Part shown: piece after piece, positions 27,179 through 35,859 of the stretch
Position numbering within the stretch: the first letter of the stretch is position 1
How the letters are laid out: each line of letters starts with the position of its first letter
Assembly: GCA_963721725.1 (NCBI GenBank)
Contig: CAVRLX010000019.1
Location: 1-64,000, forward strand
Length of the DNA stretch: 64,000 nucleotides
Direction of reading: 5' to 3'
Source: RI-153 sp963721725
GTDB lineage: Bacteria > Chloroflexota > Anaerolineae > Caldilineales > Caldilineaceae
The notes under the pieces: generated by a model
What the model was told of the DNA's origin: nothing
The model's input: the letters and a program-made list of their open reading frames with translations, nothing else
Databases searched by the model: none
Translations under genes and position numbers: made by a program

Positions 27179-28021
27179 TCAGCCTCCTCTGGCCTCGGCC
27201 AATGCACGACGAACGACCACAGCGGCCATTGCGCGCCGATAGTCGGCACTGCCTTTGAAATCGGATGGCGGGGTGAGGCTCTGCCCGGTGAAAAGCACAG
27301 GCCGATCCGCCACGCCACACAGCGCTATCCGCTCTTCGCCATCACCCACCACGGCCACGGCAGCCACAATCGGACGATCCGACGGGGTGCGGGCGATGCG
27401 GGCGTGTCCGCTGCACAGATCGGCAATGGGGATGTGGATTTCGGTGAGCAAGCGCGGCCCCTCACCCCCGGCCCCTCTCCCAGACTGTGACTTTGATGTC
27501 ATCACGTTCAGCGCCACTCCGCTAAGCTGTGCTTGCTCGCTTGGCGCTGGCAGGGAGAGGGGAGCCAGAGCAGCAAGGGCGGTGATGGATTCGGCCTCGC
27601 CGTCGGTGGTGACGACAAACGCGCCCAGCGCCAGCAGGGCGGCATAAAATTCGCTGTCAGGGGCAGCGCTGACGATGAGGCCGCCCAGGGTGGCCTGATT
27701 GCGCAGGTTGATCGGACCTTCGGTGCGGGCGGTGCGGCGCAGAATGCCACCCGCCAGATCACGCGCAACAGGATGTTCGCTCAATTCGCCAAGGGTGACT
27801 GTCGCCCCCACATGCAAAACATCTCCCTGCTGTTCGATGTGGTTCAGTCCCAGCCCCGCCAGATCGACCACGCCGTCCACATCCCGGCGCTGGCGCGTTT
27901 CCAATTCGCCCACCAGTTGGGAACCACCGGCCAGCGGCACAAGATGTACATCGGTGCGGCGGAGAAGTTGCACAGCCTCACCGAGTGTCTGCGGCCTATG
28001 ATATTCAGCCAGAATTGCCAT
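27179..28021 (-). CDS. Molybdenum hydroxylase FAD-binding subunit (CoxM/XdhB type)
   Basis: 280 residues. The FAD-binding PCMH fold is shown by 'VPLAGGSQLVGELETRQ' and 'INLRNQATLGGLIVSAAPDSE', and the C-terminal CO-dehydrogenase flavoprotein domain follows ('SDRPIVAAVAVVGDGEERI'). It passes electrons from the Fe-S clusters of its partner to NAD or another acceptor. Its stop and the partner ATG are separated by one base, so the two are one operon. An insertion encoded by 27446-27562 ('MTSKSQSGRGAGGEGP') comes from a repeat with inverted arms CCCCTCTCCC (27472-27481) and GGGAGAGGGG (27553-27562). Confidence 0.88.
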   Translation of the reverse strand: MAILAEYHRPQTLGEAVQLLRRTDVHLVPLAGGSQLVGELETRQRRDVDGVVDLAGLGLNHIEQQGDVLHVGATVTLGELSEHPVARDLAGGILRRTARTEGPINLRNQATLGGLIVSAAPDSEFYAALLALGAFVVTTDGEAESITALAALAPLSLPAPSEQAQLSGVALNVMTSKSQSGRGAGGEGPRLLTEIHIPIADLCSGHARIARTPSDRPIVAAVAVVGDGEERIALCGVADRPVLFTGQSLTPPSDFKGSADYRRAMAAVVVRRALAEARGG

Positions 28022-28050
28022 AGCTCTGTTTTCCGTTCTTGAGGGGAAAG

Positions 28051-28107
28051 AGAACGAGGGACGAACGAAGAAGAATTGATCCGCCGCTAATCGTTCGTCG
28101 TTCGTCT
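28051..28107. repeat. Heptamer-type inverted repeat at the 3' end of an epimerase gene
   Basis: Imperfect arms rich in ACGAACGA (28051-28068) and TCGTTCGTCGTTCGTCT (28091-28107). It runs into the 3' end of the epimerase gene and supplies its last codons. Confidence 0.5.
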
Positions 28108-29109
28108 ACGGTCTTTCGTCTTTTTCTTGCCACGCCGCCAACAGTTCGCGTCGCGTTCTGGCGACAGCCCAGCCCGCCACTGATAATCATTCGAGCGTGT
28201 CTGTGCCCAAGCCAGGGTATCGCGCACAGTTTCGGCCAGGGGGCGGAAGGTTAGCCCGGCAGCGACGGCTTTGGAGACATCAACGCTGGAGAAGCCCGCA
28301 TAGGCCGCATCATCACCGATCCACAGGGGCAGATCGCTCCAGGGCTGCACGTTGTGCTGGCGCAAAAAGTCTTCGGGAAGCCATTCAAAACGGGCATCAC
28401 TGCCGCTGATGGCTTTGCTGGTCTCCAACAGATCGCCTAATGTAGCTTGCCCACCGGGTCCGCTGGCGTTGTAAATGCCCGTCATGCGCGCTTCGGCCCC
28501 GTGGATCATCCACGCCGCCAGATCGCGCACATCGCTAAACTCAATCGGGTAATTAGGATGCGACGGAACCAGCACTGCGCCACCTCGCGCCACGCGTACC
28601 GGCCAATAGGTGAAGCGGTCGGTGGGATCGTGCGGGCCGACAATGAGACCGGGGCGCACCACACAGACCCGCCCCGGCATGGTGGACTCGGCGGCTTCTT
28701 CGCACAGCACCTTGAGCGGACCATAGGTCTCGCCGGTAATTTCTTCCACCGTGGGATCATCCAACTTGCCCACCGGCGCGCCTTCGGTGATGCCCAGTTG
28801 GCTGTAGTCTGTGTAGACCGAAAGCGACGAGACAAAGGTGTAATGCTCGACGGCATCGGCCAATAGCTGGGCAGATTGGCGTACAATGCGCGGCACATAG
28901 CCGGAGGGATCGATGACAGCATCCCAACGGCGACCGGCCAGCGCGCCCAGATCGCCATCCCGATCCCCGCGCAGCTTTTCCACGTCCGGGAAGAGATCGG
29001 CATTGTGTCGCCCGCGGTTAAAAAGTGTCACTTCGTGGCCGCGGGCTTGCGCGGCTTCGACAAGATGCCGCCCCAGGAAAATTGTACCGCCCAAGATGAG
29101 TAACTTCAT
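28087..29109 (-). CDS. NAD-dependent epimerase/dehydratase (extended SDR)
   Basis: 340 residues from ATG 29109. The Rossmann loop is 'LLILGGTIFLGRHLVEAA' (GxxxxGxxxG variant). The catalytic Ser/Tyr region is altered: 'FVSSLSVYTDY' carries the Ser and 'TGETYGPLKVLCEE' the YxxxK. It resembles the mRNA-binding/isomerase-like SDR group often found in Chloroflexota and actinobacteria. The last ~14 residues (from 'GKKKTKDRRRTTND') are coded by the heptamer repeat. A one-base loss near 28149-28153 would explain this, since the other frame reads ELLAAWQEK and stops at 28106, as homologues do. It is followed on the same strand by the molybdenum hydroxylase genes. Confidence 0.8.
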   Translation of the reverse strand: MKLLILGGTIFLGRHLVEAAQARGHEVTLFNRGRHNADLFPDVEKLRGDRDGDLGALAGRRWDAVIDPSGYVPRIVRQSAQLLADAVEHYTFVSSLSVYTDYSQLGITEGAPVGKLDDPTVEEITGETYGPLKVLCEEAAESTMPGRVCVVRPGLIVGPHDPTDRFTYWPVRVARGGAVLVPSHPNYPIEFSDVRDLAAWMIHGAEARMTGIYNASGPGGQATLGDLLETSKAISGSDARFEWLPEDFLRQHNVQPWSDLPLWIGDDAAYAGFSSVDVSKAVAAGLTFRPLAETVRDTLAWAQTRSNDYQWRAGLSPERDANCWRRGKKKTKDRRRTTND

Positions 29110-29121
29110 TAGGTCCTCGTG

Positions 29122-29751
29122 CTATTTGTGCAGATCAGGCGGCTGGGGGGCCAGTTCCATCTCCTGGAGCATGCCCACCAGCGCAAAGTTGGCAGCTACT
29201 GCAATCGAGGCCGGAGTCAGCAGAAAAATTGGCAAGACCGTGGCGACGCTGATCCCCAAAAGCAAAAGCTGAAAGAGCACCATCAAAAATGAATAGAGGG
29301 GATGGCGAATCGCCAGCAGAAAGGAATTGCGCAAAACGAGGCGCAGGCTCTGCTCTTCCTGTTGCCAAAAAAGCGGGAAAAAGTATTGGCTCGAGATCAG
29401 ATAGAAGACCAAAACCCACAAAAAGACAATACCCAGAATGCGCATCCACTCGGCGGGGCTGTTGAAATAAAAGGCGATGTTAATGGCAATCATGGCTGCA
29501 AACAGGATGTTTATGGCATAGAGCAGCCAGCCTTTACCGATGTGCTGGCGGGCGCTCTCATAGAAAAAGCCGCTGTCCACCCGCTTGTAATTCGCCACCC
29601 GATTGGCGGCCTGATGTAGCCCTAATGTGACCGGCGCGGCGGGGATGATCAATGCCGTGCCCACCCACCAAAGTACGCTCAGCCAGACCCATAAAAAGAG
29701 TTCGTCGTAAAGCGCCTTAAGCGTACGTCCCATGACTAAAAATGCTTTCAT
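29122..29751 (-). CDS. YesL-like membrane protein (DUF624)
   Basis: 209 residues with about five hydrophobic helices ('LSVLWWVGTALIIPAAPVTL', 'LLYAINILFAAMIAINIAFY', 'ILGIVFLWVLVFYLISSQYF', 'FLMVLFQLLLLGISVATVL', 'ASIAVAANFALVGML'). The spacing and the start 'RTLKALYDELFLWVWLSVLW' fit DUF624/YesL, proteins often linked to carbohydrate uptake loci but of unknown function. It ends 12 bp before the epimerase gene and probably shares its transcript. A minus-strand -10 (TATAAT, plus 29801-29806) lies about 50 bp upstream. Confidence 0.75.
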   Translation of the reverse strand: MKAFLVMGRTLKALYDELFLWVWLSVLWWVGTALIIPAAPVTLGLHQAANRVANYKRVDSGFFYESARQHIGKGWLLYAINILFAAMIAINIAFYFNSPAEWMRILGIVFLWVLVFYLISSQYFFPLFWQQEEQSLRLVLRNSFLLAIRHPLYSFLMVLFQLLLLGISVATVLPIFLLTPASIAVAANFALVGMLQEMELAPQPPDLHK

Positions 29752-29849
29752 CGTCCCCCACTCTGAACTGTGTGTAGATAAGTTGCGTCAAGATTGGTCT
29801 ATTATAGCATTCCCCAGGGTGGGCGACCAACGAGGCAGGGCGTTTTCTT

Positions 29850-29879
29850 TTGCCATTTTTTTCGAGCAACCGCTATAAT
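29850..29879 (+). promoter_or_regulatory. Predicted promoter of metG
   Basis: TTGCCA (29850-29855) and perfect TATAAT (29874-29879) are spaced by 18 bp. The resulting leader of about 115 nt contains the heptamer run 29904-29931. Confidence 0.55.
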
Positions 29880-29903
29880 GAGCAGAAATAGAGCGTCATT
29901 CTG

Positions 29904-29931
29904 TTCGTATTTCGTATTCCGTATTTCGTCT
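29904..29931. repeat. Tandem heptamer run in the metG leader
   Basis: Four consecutive 7-mers, TTCGTAT, TTCGTAT, TCCGTAT and TTCGTCT. It is a single-armed example of the heptamer repeats found elsewhere as palindromes. Confidence 0.6.
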
Positions 29932-30001
29932 TTAGTACTGGCTGCCCGCGACGCAATACGTTTGATACAAAATCCACTGTCAAACGCAAGGATCTCGTGC
30001 C

Positions 30002-31801
30002 ATGACTGACCAACCTCGTAAAATTCTTGTCTGTGTTGCCTGGCCCTATGTCAACGGTGAAAAGCACATTGGGCAGATCGCTGGCGCATACCTGCCGCCG
30101 GACATCTTCGCGCGCTATCAGCGGCTGGCCGGGAACGACGTGTTGATGGTCAGCGGTTCGGATACCCACGGCACGCCGATTACGCTACAGGCCGAAAAAG
30201 AGGGCCTATCGCCCGCCGCCGTAGTGGATAAATATCATCGGCTCTTTGTGGAAGGCTGCCTGGCGCTGGGGCTGAATTTTGATCTCTACACCCACACGGA
30301 CACGCAAAATCATTGGGAAGTGACGCAACAGGTTTTCATGCGCCATTTGGGAAATGAGTACATTTACCGCGACACCCAAAAGCAATGGTTTGATCCCCAG
30401 GCCGGGCGCTTTCTGGCTGACCGCTATGTAGAAGGAACCTGCCCATTTTGCAGCTTTCCCGATGCCCGCGGCGATCAGTGTGACAATTGTGGGCGGCTCT
30501 ATGATGCGCTGGAATTGAAAAACGCGCGCTCGAAGCTGACTGGCAATATGGCACTGGAAGTGCGCGAGACCGAGCATTTCTTCCTCGATTTGGGTCGGCT
30601 CAACCAGCCACTGATTGATTGGATCGAAACCGGCAAAGAGCACTGGCGTTCTAACGTGATCAACTTCACCAAAGGGCAGCTCAACCTGAAAGAGTTGCGC
30701 GGGCGCGCCATCACACGGGACATTGAGTGGGGCGTGGCGATTCCGCTGGAAGGCTACGAAGGCAAGTGTATTTACGTCTGGTACGATGCCGTGCAGGGCT
30801 ACCTGAGCGCGGCGATTGAGTGGGCCAAGATCGCCGAACGTGGCGAAGAGTGGCTACAATGGTGGGACCGCAACAGAAACCCCGACGCCCGCCACTACTA
30901 TTTCATCGGCAAAGACAACATCCCTTTCCACACCCAAATGTGGCCGGCCATGATCATGGCCTATAACGACGATCCGGGCGCGGCCAACGATCCTGTGCGG
31001 CTGCACCTGCCCTATGATGTGCCCGCCAACGAGTATCTCAACTTTCGCGGCATGCAGTTTAGCACCAGTCGCGGCAACGTTATCAGTTGGAACACCGTGC
31101 TGGCCGAATTTCAGGCCGACGCCTGGCGCTATGTGCTCACAGCCGTGGCCCCGGAGAACGGCGACAGCGAGTTCACCTGGCCTGATTTTGTGGAGCGGGT
31201 CAACAACGAATTGGTGGCAAACTGGGGCAACTTAGCAAACCGAGTGCTGGGCTTTGCCTACAAACGCTTTGACGGCCAGATTCCTACGCCGGGCGCACTG
31301 GATCAGATCGACCGTGATCTGTTAGACGAAGTGCAATATGGTTTCAAAAGCATCGGCGCGCTCTACAACGCCGTGCGCCTGAAAGCCGCGCTGCAAGAGA
31401 TCAACCGCCTCACCCAGCGCGTCAACCAATATCTCAACGCCAAAGAGCCGTGGAAGGCCATCAAAACCGATCCCGAAGGCGCGGCCACTAGCGTCTATGT
31501 GGCGTTGCAAGTCATCGACTGGCTGAAGATGCTCTGGGCGCCGATTCTGCCCCACAGCAGCGAAGCCCTGCACCGTTATCTTGGCTATACGAATCTACTT
31601 TTCGGCCGCCAATATACCCAAGAAGTTGCCGACAACCGCGGCGGTCATCTTGTGCTGCGCTATGACGGCAGCGACGCCACGGGTCGCTGGGAAGCCGGAA
31701 CCCTGCCCGTCGGCCAAGCGTTAACCCAGCCAGAGCCGCTCTTTGTCAAGCTCGACCCGGCAGAGGTGTTGGGGGAAGAAGAGACGGAAAAAAGCTCTTA
31801 A
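30002..31801 (+). CDS. metG: Methionyl-tRNA synthetase
   Basis: Class I aminoacyl-tRNA synthetase of 599 residues that charges tRNA-Met. Signatures: 'WPYVNGEKHIGQIAGAYLPP' (HIGH variant HIGQ), 'DTHGTPI', the zinc-binding knuckle 'CPFC...CDNC', 'YVWYDAVQGYLSA', 'FIGKDNIPFHT' and the KMSKS-equivalent loop 'FSTSRGNVI'. The anticodon-binding domain follows ('NYLGNLANRVL'-like 'NWGNLANRVL'). There is no C-terminal EMAPII-type tRNA-binding domain. The FSTSRG loop places it with the MetRS subtype that also includes archaeal-like forms. No disruption. Confidence 0.96.
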   Translation: MTDQPRKILVCVAWPYVNGEKHIGQIAGAYLPPDIFARYQRLAGNDVLMVSGSDTHGTPITLQAEKEGLSPAAVVDKYHRLFVEGCLALGLNFDLYTHTDTQNHWEVTQQVFMRHLGNEYIYRDTQKQWFDPQAGRFLADRYVEGTCPFCSFPDARGDQCDNCGRLYDALELKNARSKLTGNMALEVRETEHFFLDLGRLNQPLIDWIETGKEHWRSNVINFTKGQLNLKELRGRAITRDIEWGVAIPLEGYEGKCIYVWYDAVQGYLSAAIEWAKIAERGEEWLQWWDRNRNPDARHYYFIGKDNIPFHTQMWPAMIMAYNDDPGAANDPVRLHLPYDVPANEYLNFRGMQFSTSRGNVISWNTVLAEFQADAWRYVLTAVAPENGDSEFTWPDFVERVNNELVANWGNLANRVLGFAYKRFDGQIPTPGALDQIDRDLLDEVQYGFKSIGALYNAVRLKAALQEINRLTQRVNQYLNAKEPWKAIKTDPEGAATSVYVALQVIDWLKMLWAPILPHSSEALHRYLGYTNLLFGRQYTQEVADNRGGHLVLRYDGSDATGRWEAGTLPVGQALTQPEPLFVKLDPAEVLGEEETEKSS

Positions 31802-32118
31802 GGTGCGACGTATTTTGTCGCGCTACCACGAAAAGAGATTGACAGATCCATAATGGGCTCGTAATCTAGATGATCCGCTGTCATTCAGCAAATGCCGCAG
31901 ACATTCACTAGCCACCAATTCATTCTTATGCTCGCTCATCAGAACCAGCGGTTGTACATTGATGCTTTGTATAGCTACAGAGAGTCTATCCATAGAGGCG
32001 GCAATGCTCCATTTCAAGTAGTACACGGTGTACTTTCACAGCACCTATCAAATTTCCCTGATCTTGTGGAAAAGATCGGCAGCGTTGCAAGCTACGATAT
32101 CTTTGGAAACTCGAATGA
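31802..32118. other. 317-bp intergenic region with a near-consensus promoter
   Basis: It begins with a GTGCGACG...CGTCGC-like half palindrome (31802-31826) related to the dispersed GTGCGACGCAC family. A promoter follows at 31839-31867. The rest is AT-richer; an 83-codon reading frame (31892-32143) overlaps the next gene, and no family or ribosome-binding site supports it. Confidence 0.4.
31839..31867 (+). promoter_or_regulatory. Near-consensus sigma70 promoter
   Basis: TTGACA (31839-31844) and TAATCT (31862-31867) with a 17-bp spacer. It can drive the DUF2142 gene with a leader of about 240 nt. Confidence 0.6.
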
Positions 32119-33669
32119 ATGCGCGCAATGGCGACGACAGTAACTGAACTCTCACGAACACCGGCAACACGTATTCCTCATCATTCTTTATTTTTCATTC
32201 TTTTCGCTTATCTCGCCCTCGCCATCCTCTTCGCCGTGATTACGCCGGCGTGGCAGAACCCCGACGAGCCGGCCCATTATAACTACGTGGCGCAGATCGC
32301 CCGCGGTGAAGGGCTGCCGGTGCTGCAAATGGGCGATTATGACGCTGCCTATTTGGAGACGCTCAAAAGCAAGCGCTTCCCCGACAATTTCCCGATTGAT
32401 CCCGTGCGCTACGAAGCCCACCAGCCGCCACTCTATTATCTGCTGGCCGCGCCGGTTTTCTGGCTGAGCGGCGGCAGTTTATCGGCGTTGCGACTGTTCA
32501 GCGCACTTCTCGGCGGCGCTGTGATCTGGCTGATCTTCAAGACCATTGAAACGATTTGGCCGGAGCGCCCCCTGCTCGCTCTGGGATCTGCCGCCTTTGC
32601 TGCCCTGCTGCCCATGCACCTCGCCATGCTCGCCGCCGTCAACAACGACGCGCTGGCCGAGGTGATCATCGCTGCCACAATGTTTCTGATCGTGCGTTGG
32701 ATGAAAGCAGATGGCACCCTTCACCCTTCACCCTTCACCCTTCACCCTTCACCATTCGCCACCCCCCTCCTCCTGGGCATCCTCATCGGCCTGGGCTTTC
32801 TCACCAAAGCCACGGTCTATATTTTACTGCCCGTGGTGGGGATCAGCGTGGGGCTGTTTTCGCTATCGCGCTGGGGATGGCGGCGGGCGTTTGGCAATGT
32901 GCTGATACTATTGCCGTGGGCGCTGCTTTTGGGCGCGCCGCTCTGGCTGCGCAATATGGAAACCTACGGCGCGTGGGATTTCTTGGGCTTGCAATGGCAC
33001 GATCAGGTTGTCACCGGCCAGCCCACCACGCTGGATTGGATTGCTGCCAATGGCTGGGCCGTCTATCGGGAACGGGCCTGGACCTTCACCTTTCGCAGCT
33101 TTTGGGGCGTCTTTGGCTGGATGGGCGTCTTTATGGATGGGCGCATGTACACAGTGCTGGCGGTGGCAACCGTGCTGGCGGTGGTGGGTCTACTCTCGCT
33201 TCCTTTTCAAAAGTTGCCGCCAAGCTTCTCCTCGGCGGCGCGTGGCTGGGCGATTTTGGCGCTGGTCCTGCTCTTGTTGAGCGTGTGCGCGGCCTATGTG
33301 TGGTATAACTTGGGTTTTGTCCAACACCAGGGGCGCTATCTTTTCCCAGCGCTGCTGCCCTTGAGTCTGGGGTTTGCCGTGGGCTGGTATGCGCTGCTAC
33401 GCCCGTTGCCCAGCTTAGGCGCTGTTGTGGTGCTGTTGGTCTGGCTGCTCGGCGAGGCAATGCGGGGAACTGTGGGCGGCGATCTCAACGTTTGGACACT
33501 GGCGATCCTGAGCGGCGCAATTACAGCACTGCTCCTCAATCTTGGCCTGACGCTGCGCTTCCACCGGTGGGCAGAGCCGCACCCGCTGGTCTATGCGATA
33601 CCGTTTGTGGCGTTAGCGTTAATAGACGTAGCCATCCCTTTCATGTATATTGGACCACAGTTACGCTAA
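32119..33669 (+). CDS. DUF2142-like multi-pass membrane protein (GT-C-like)
   Basis: 516 residues with 10 or more hydrophobic helices. The first external loop has 'WQNPDEPAHYNYVAQIARGE', the acidic 'PDEP' motif of DUF2142 proteins, which resemble GT-C glycosyltransferases using lipid-linked sugars. A function in cell-surface polysaccharide or glycan assembly is therefore plausible. The start may be ATG 32119 or 32128. A perfect run of five CACCCTT heptamers plus one variant (32715-32756) adds a loop reading HPSPFTLHPSPF between two helices, an in-frame repeat insertion. Confidence 0.75.
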   Translation: MRAMATTVTELSRTPATRIPHHSLFFILFAYLALAILFAVITPAWQNPDEPAHYNYVAQIARGEGLPVLQMGDYDAAYLETLKSKRFPDNFPIDPVRYEAHQPPLYYLLAAPVFWLSGGSLSALRLFSALLGGAVIWLIFKTIETIWPERPLLALGSAAFAALLPMHLAMLAAVNNDALAEVIIAATMFLIVRWMKADGTLHPSPFTLHPSPFATPLLLGILIGLGFLTKATVYILLPVVGISVGLFSLSRWGWRRAFGNVLILLPWALLLGAPLWLRNMETYGAWDFLGLQWHDQVVTGQPTTLDWIAANGWAVYRERAWTFTFRSFWGVFGWMGVFMDGRMYTVLAVATVLAVVGLLSLPFQKLPPSFSSAARGWAILALVLLLLSVCAAYVWYNLGFVQHQGRYLFPALLPLSLGFAVGWYALLRPLPSLGAVVVLLVWLLGEAMRGTVGGDLNVWTLAILSGAITALLLNLGLTLRFHRWAEPHPLVYAIPFVALALIDVAIPFMYIGPQLR

Positions 33670-33694
33670 TTTCTTTTATTTTAGGTATAAACCA

Positions 33695-35491
33695 ATGCAA
33701 TCAACACTTTCGACACCCCGCTATTCTCCGCGACACGCAGAACGCTCATCGGTAGATTTCCTGGTCCTCTGGCTGGCGGTTATTGTGCTGGTCGGGGTGG
33801 CCGTGGTGGGCGGCTGGCAATTTTGGCACGCCGACCGCATCTTCACCGGCGTGCGCGTCGAAGGCGTCCCCGTGGGCGGCATGACTCGCGCCAAAGCCCT
33901 GGGTCACTTGAGCCAGGAACTGACACCCTATCCGCTGGCCCCGATTAGCATTCAGCATGAAAATCGCCAATGGGTCTTGAGCAATGCCAATCTCGCACCC
34001 CAGGTTGATCTCTTGGGCGCAATTAATCGCGCCTATCTAGTGGGGCGGCGCGGGGATGTGGTGGCGCAGTTGTGGCTACAGGGACAGGCGCTCTTGGGGC
34101 AGCAGAATATCACGCCCTCTATCCAGTTTAATGAAGGGGCCATTCGCCAGCAGATCAGCCAAATCGGGGCCGAAGTGCGCCGACCGGGGCGGGCAGCCGT
34201 GCAGGTAGGAACAGTGTCTCTGCCGTCTCAGCCGGGGATCGACATTAACATGGAAAGCAGCACACGGTTGGTGCTCAATGCGCTGTTGCGGCGCGAGGCG
34301 GCCAGCATTCCCTTGCAGACGGTGGCTGTGCAGCCACCCGATGCCGCCCAGACCACAGGCACAGCCGAAGTCGCCCTGACACGTACACCGATTACGCTGC
34401 GAGACAGCAACAGTGGGCTGACGCTTGCCCTGGATGGCGCCAGTCTGGGGGGCATTGTCACCGGCGGCAACGGAGATCAGGTCAACGAGGACGCACTGCG
34501 GGCGCTGGTGCAAAGTTGGGCGGCGCAGGTCGATATACAGGCCCAGAACGCACGACTGCGCTTCAATGGAGCCAGCGGCGCAGTCGAGGTACTCACGCCC
34601 AGTGTCATGGGACGGTGGCTGAATGTAGAGGCGACCCTGATCAACCTAAAAGAGGCGATTGCCACCAACAGCGCCGAAGCCCCCTTGGTGATTGAAAGTG
34701 TGGCTCCCCAAGTGGATTCTAACCGGATTGGCGAGTTGGGCATCCGCGAGCTAATCGCCAGTGGCAGTTCCTATTATCAGGGCAGCAGCCTAGCGCGCAT
34801 TCGCAACATTGAAGTGGCCGCCGAAAAGTTTGTGGGCGTGGTGATCCCCCCCGGCGGCATTTTCAGCTTTAACAAAATTGTACAGGCAGTCAGCGCGGCG
34901 AATGGCTTTGAGGATTCGCTGATCATCTGGGGCGACCAAACCATGGTCGGCGTGGGCGGCGGCGTCTGTCAGGTCAGCACGACGGTTTTTCGGGCGGCGC
35001 TCAATGCTGGCTTCCCGATTGTGGAGCGCTATAACCACGGCTACGTGGTCAGTTGGTATGGCGAGCCGGGCATGGACGCTACGATCTATACGCCCAGTGT
35101 GGATTTCAGGTTCCGCAACGACACCGCTGCCCACGTGCTGGTACAGCCCGTGGTGAACAGCAGCGGCGGCGTGATCACCTTTAACTTCTATGGAACCAAG
35201 CCCAACCGCGAAGTCAGAATGAGCGCGCCAGTGATCACAGATGTAAAAGAACCAGGCGATGTGGTCTATAAAGTCGACGAAAGCCTGGCCCCCGGTGAGC
35301 GCAAACAAGTAGAATATGCCCAGCGCGGCATGACTGTGACCGTGGACCGCACCATTGTTGAAAACGGCCAAAGCCGTGTTGACAAGATCGTCTCCAAATA
35401 TCAGCCGTGGAATGCTGTGATTTTGGTTAGCTCCGGCACAGAGATTCCCGCTACACCCACGCCCGCCGCAGAAGCGGTGACAACGCCATAG
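33695..35491 (+). CDS. VanW-family exported protein (YoaR-like)
   Basis: 598 residues from ATG 33695. A single N-terminal membrane segment (residues ~22-43, 'FLVLWLAVIVLVGVAVVGGW') anchors an extracytoplasmic part. Two repeated domains start with 'FTGVRVEGVPVGGMTRAKAL' and are of the peptidoglycan-binding (YoaR) type. The VanW domain follows: 'PPGGIFSFNKIV', 'GVGGGVCQVSTTVFRAAL', 'YNHGYVVSWYGEPGMDATIY'. A G5-like tail with 'YQPWNAVILVSSGTEIPATP' ends the protein. VanW proteins occur near cell-wall genes; a direct catalytic role is not established. It follows the DUF2142 gene by 25 bp, so it is probably in the same operon. Confidence 0.88.
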   Translation: MQSTLSTPRYSPRHAERSSVDFLVLWLAVIVLVGVAVVGGWQFWHADRIFTGVRVEGVPVGGMTRAKALGHLSQELTPYPLAPISIQHENRQWVLSNANLAPQVDLLGAINRAYLVGRRGDVVAQLWLQGQALLGQQNITPSIQFNEGAIRQQISQIGAEVRRPGRAAVQVGTVSLPSQPGIDINMESSTRLVLNALLRREAASIPLQTVAVQPPDAAQTTGTAEVALTRTPITLRDSNSGLTLALDGASLGGIVTGGNGDQVNEDALRALVQSWAAQVDIQAQNARLRFNGASGAVEVLTPSVMGRWLNVEATLINLKEAIATNSAEAPLVIESVAPQVDSNRIGELGIRELIASGSSYYQGSSLARIRNIEVAAEKFVGVVIPPGGIFSFNKIVQAVSAANGFEDSLIIWGDQTMVGVGGGVCQVSTTVFRAALNAGFPIVERYNHGYVVSWYGEPGMDATIYTPSVDFRFRNDTAAHVLVQPVVNSSGGVITFNFYGTKPNREVRMSAPVITDVKEPGDVVYKVDESLAPGERKQVEYAQRGMTVTVDRTIVENGQSRVDKIVSKYQPWNAVILVSSGTEIPATPTPAAEAVTTP

Positions 35492-35535
35492 CGCCATCAA
35501 CTGATACTACGATACAAAATTGTATTATCAAAAAG

Positions 35536-35577
35536 GTAACGATACAGGTCTAGGGTGCGACGCACCTGACTAGTTAC
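35536..35577. repeat. Dispersed GTGCGACGCAC element (copy 2, short)
   Basis: GGTAACGATACAGG is followed by the 11-bp core GTGCGACGCAC (near 35556-35566) and CTGACTAGTTAC. Shares GTAAC, CAGG and the core with copies at 10871, 36818 and 41406. Confidence 0.5.
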
Positions 35578-35586
35578 AAAAAAATA

Positions 35587-35633
35587 GAAAGGTGTACAGA
35601 CGTACTAGATTCCATTGCGTCTGTACACCTTTC
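35587..35633. repeat. Perfect 16-bp inverted repeat
   Basis: Arms at 35587-35602 and 35618-35633 are exact complements (GAAAGGTGTACAGACG) with a 15-nt loop. It may terminate the VanW transcript. Confidence 0.6.
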
Positions 35634-35710
35634 GTCTTTATACTGACCAAGGGTGTTAGCAGAGAAAATCAGTGCTAATGGACGTTCGTGTGTAGCGCAG
35701 CCGCCATGAC

Positions 35711-35739
35711 TTGTGACAGGCAAGGTCAACAAGTATAAT
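35711..35739 (+). promoter_or_regulatory. Predicted promoter of the epimerase gene
   Basis: TTGTGA (35711-35716), 17-bp spacer, perfect TATAAT (35734-35739). The start site would be about 115 nt before ATG 35860. The rest of the 368-bp gap (35492-35859) holds only the two repeats listed. Confidence 0.5.
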
Positions 35740-35859
35740 AGCTCCATTCCCTGGCGAAACCCAGGGTGAGCATCCTCTCTGTACTCTTCTACGCCGCGTC
35801 CTCTGTAGTTTCTGCGGTATCCATTGACCATTATTCATCACTTGAGAGAAGAAAAATCC

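Noticed and set aside
31892..32143. 83-codon ORF upstream of the DUF2142 gene
   Set aside because: No ribosome-binding site, overlaps the next start, and shows no recognisable family.
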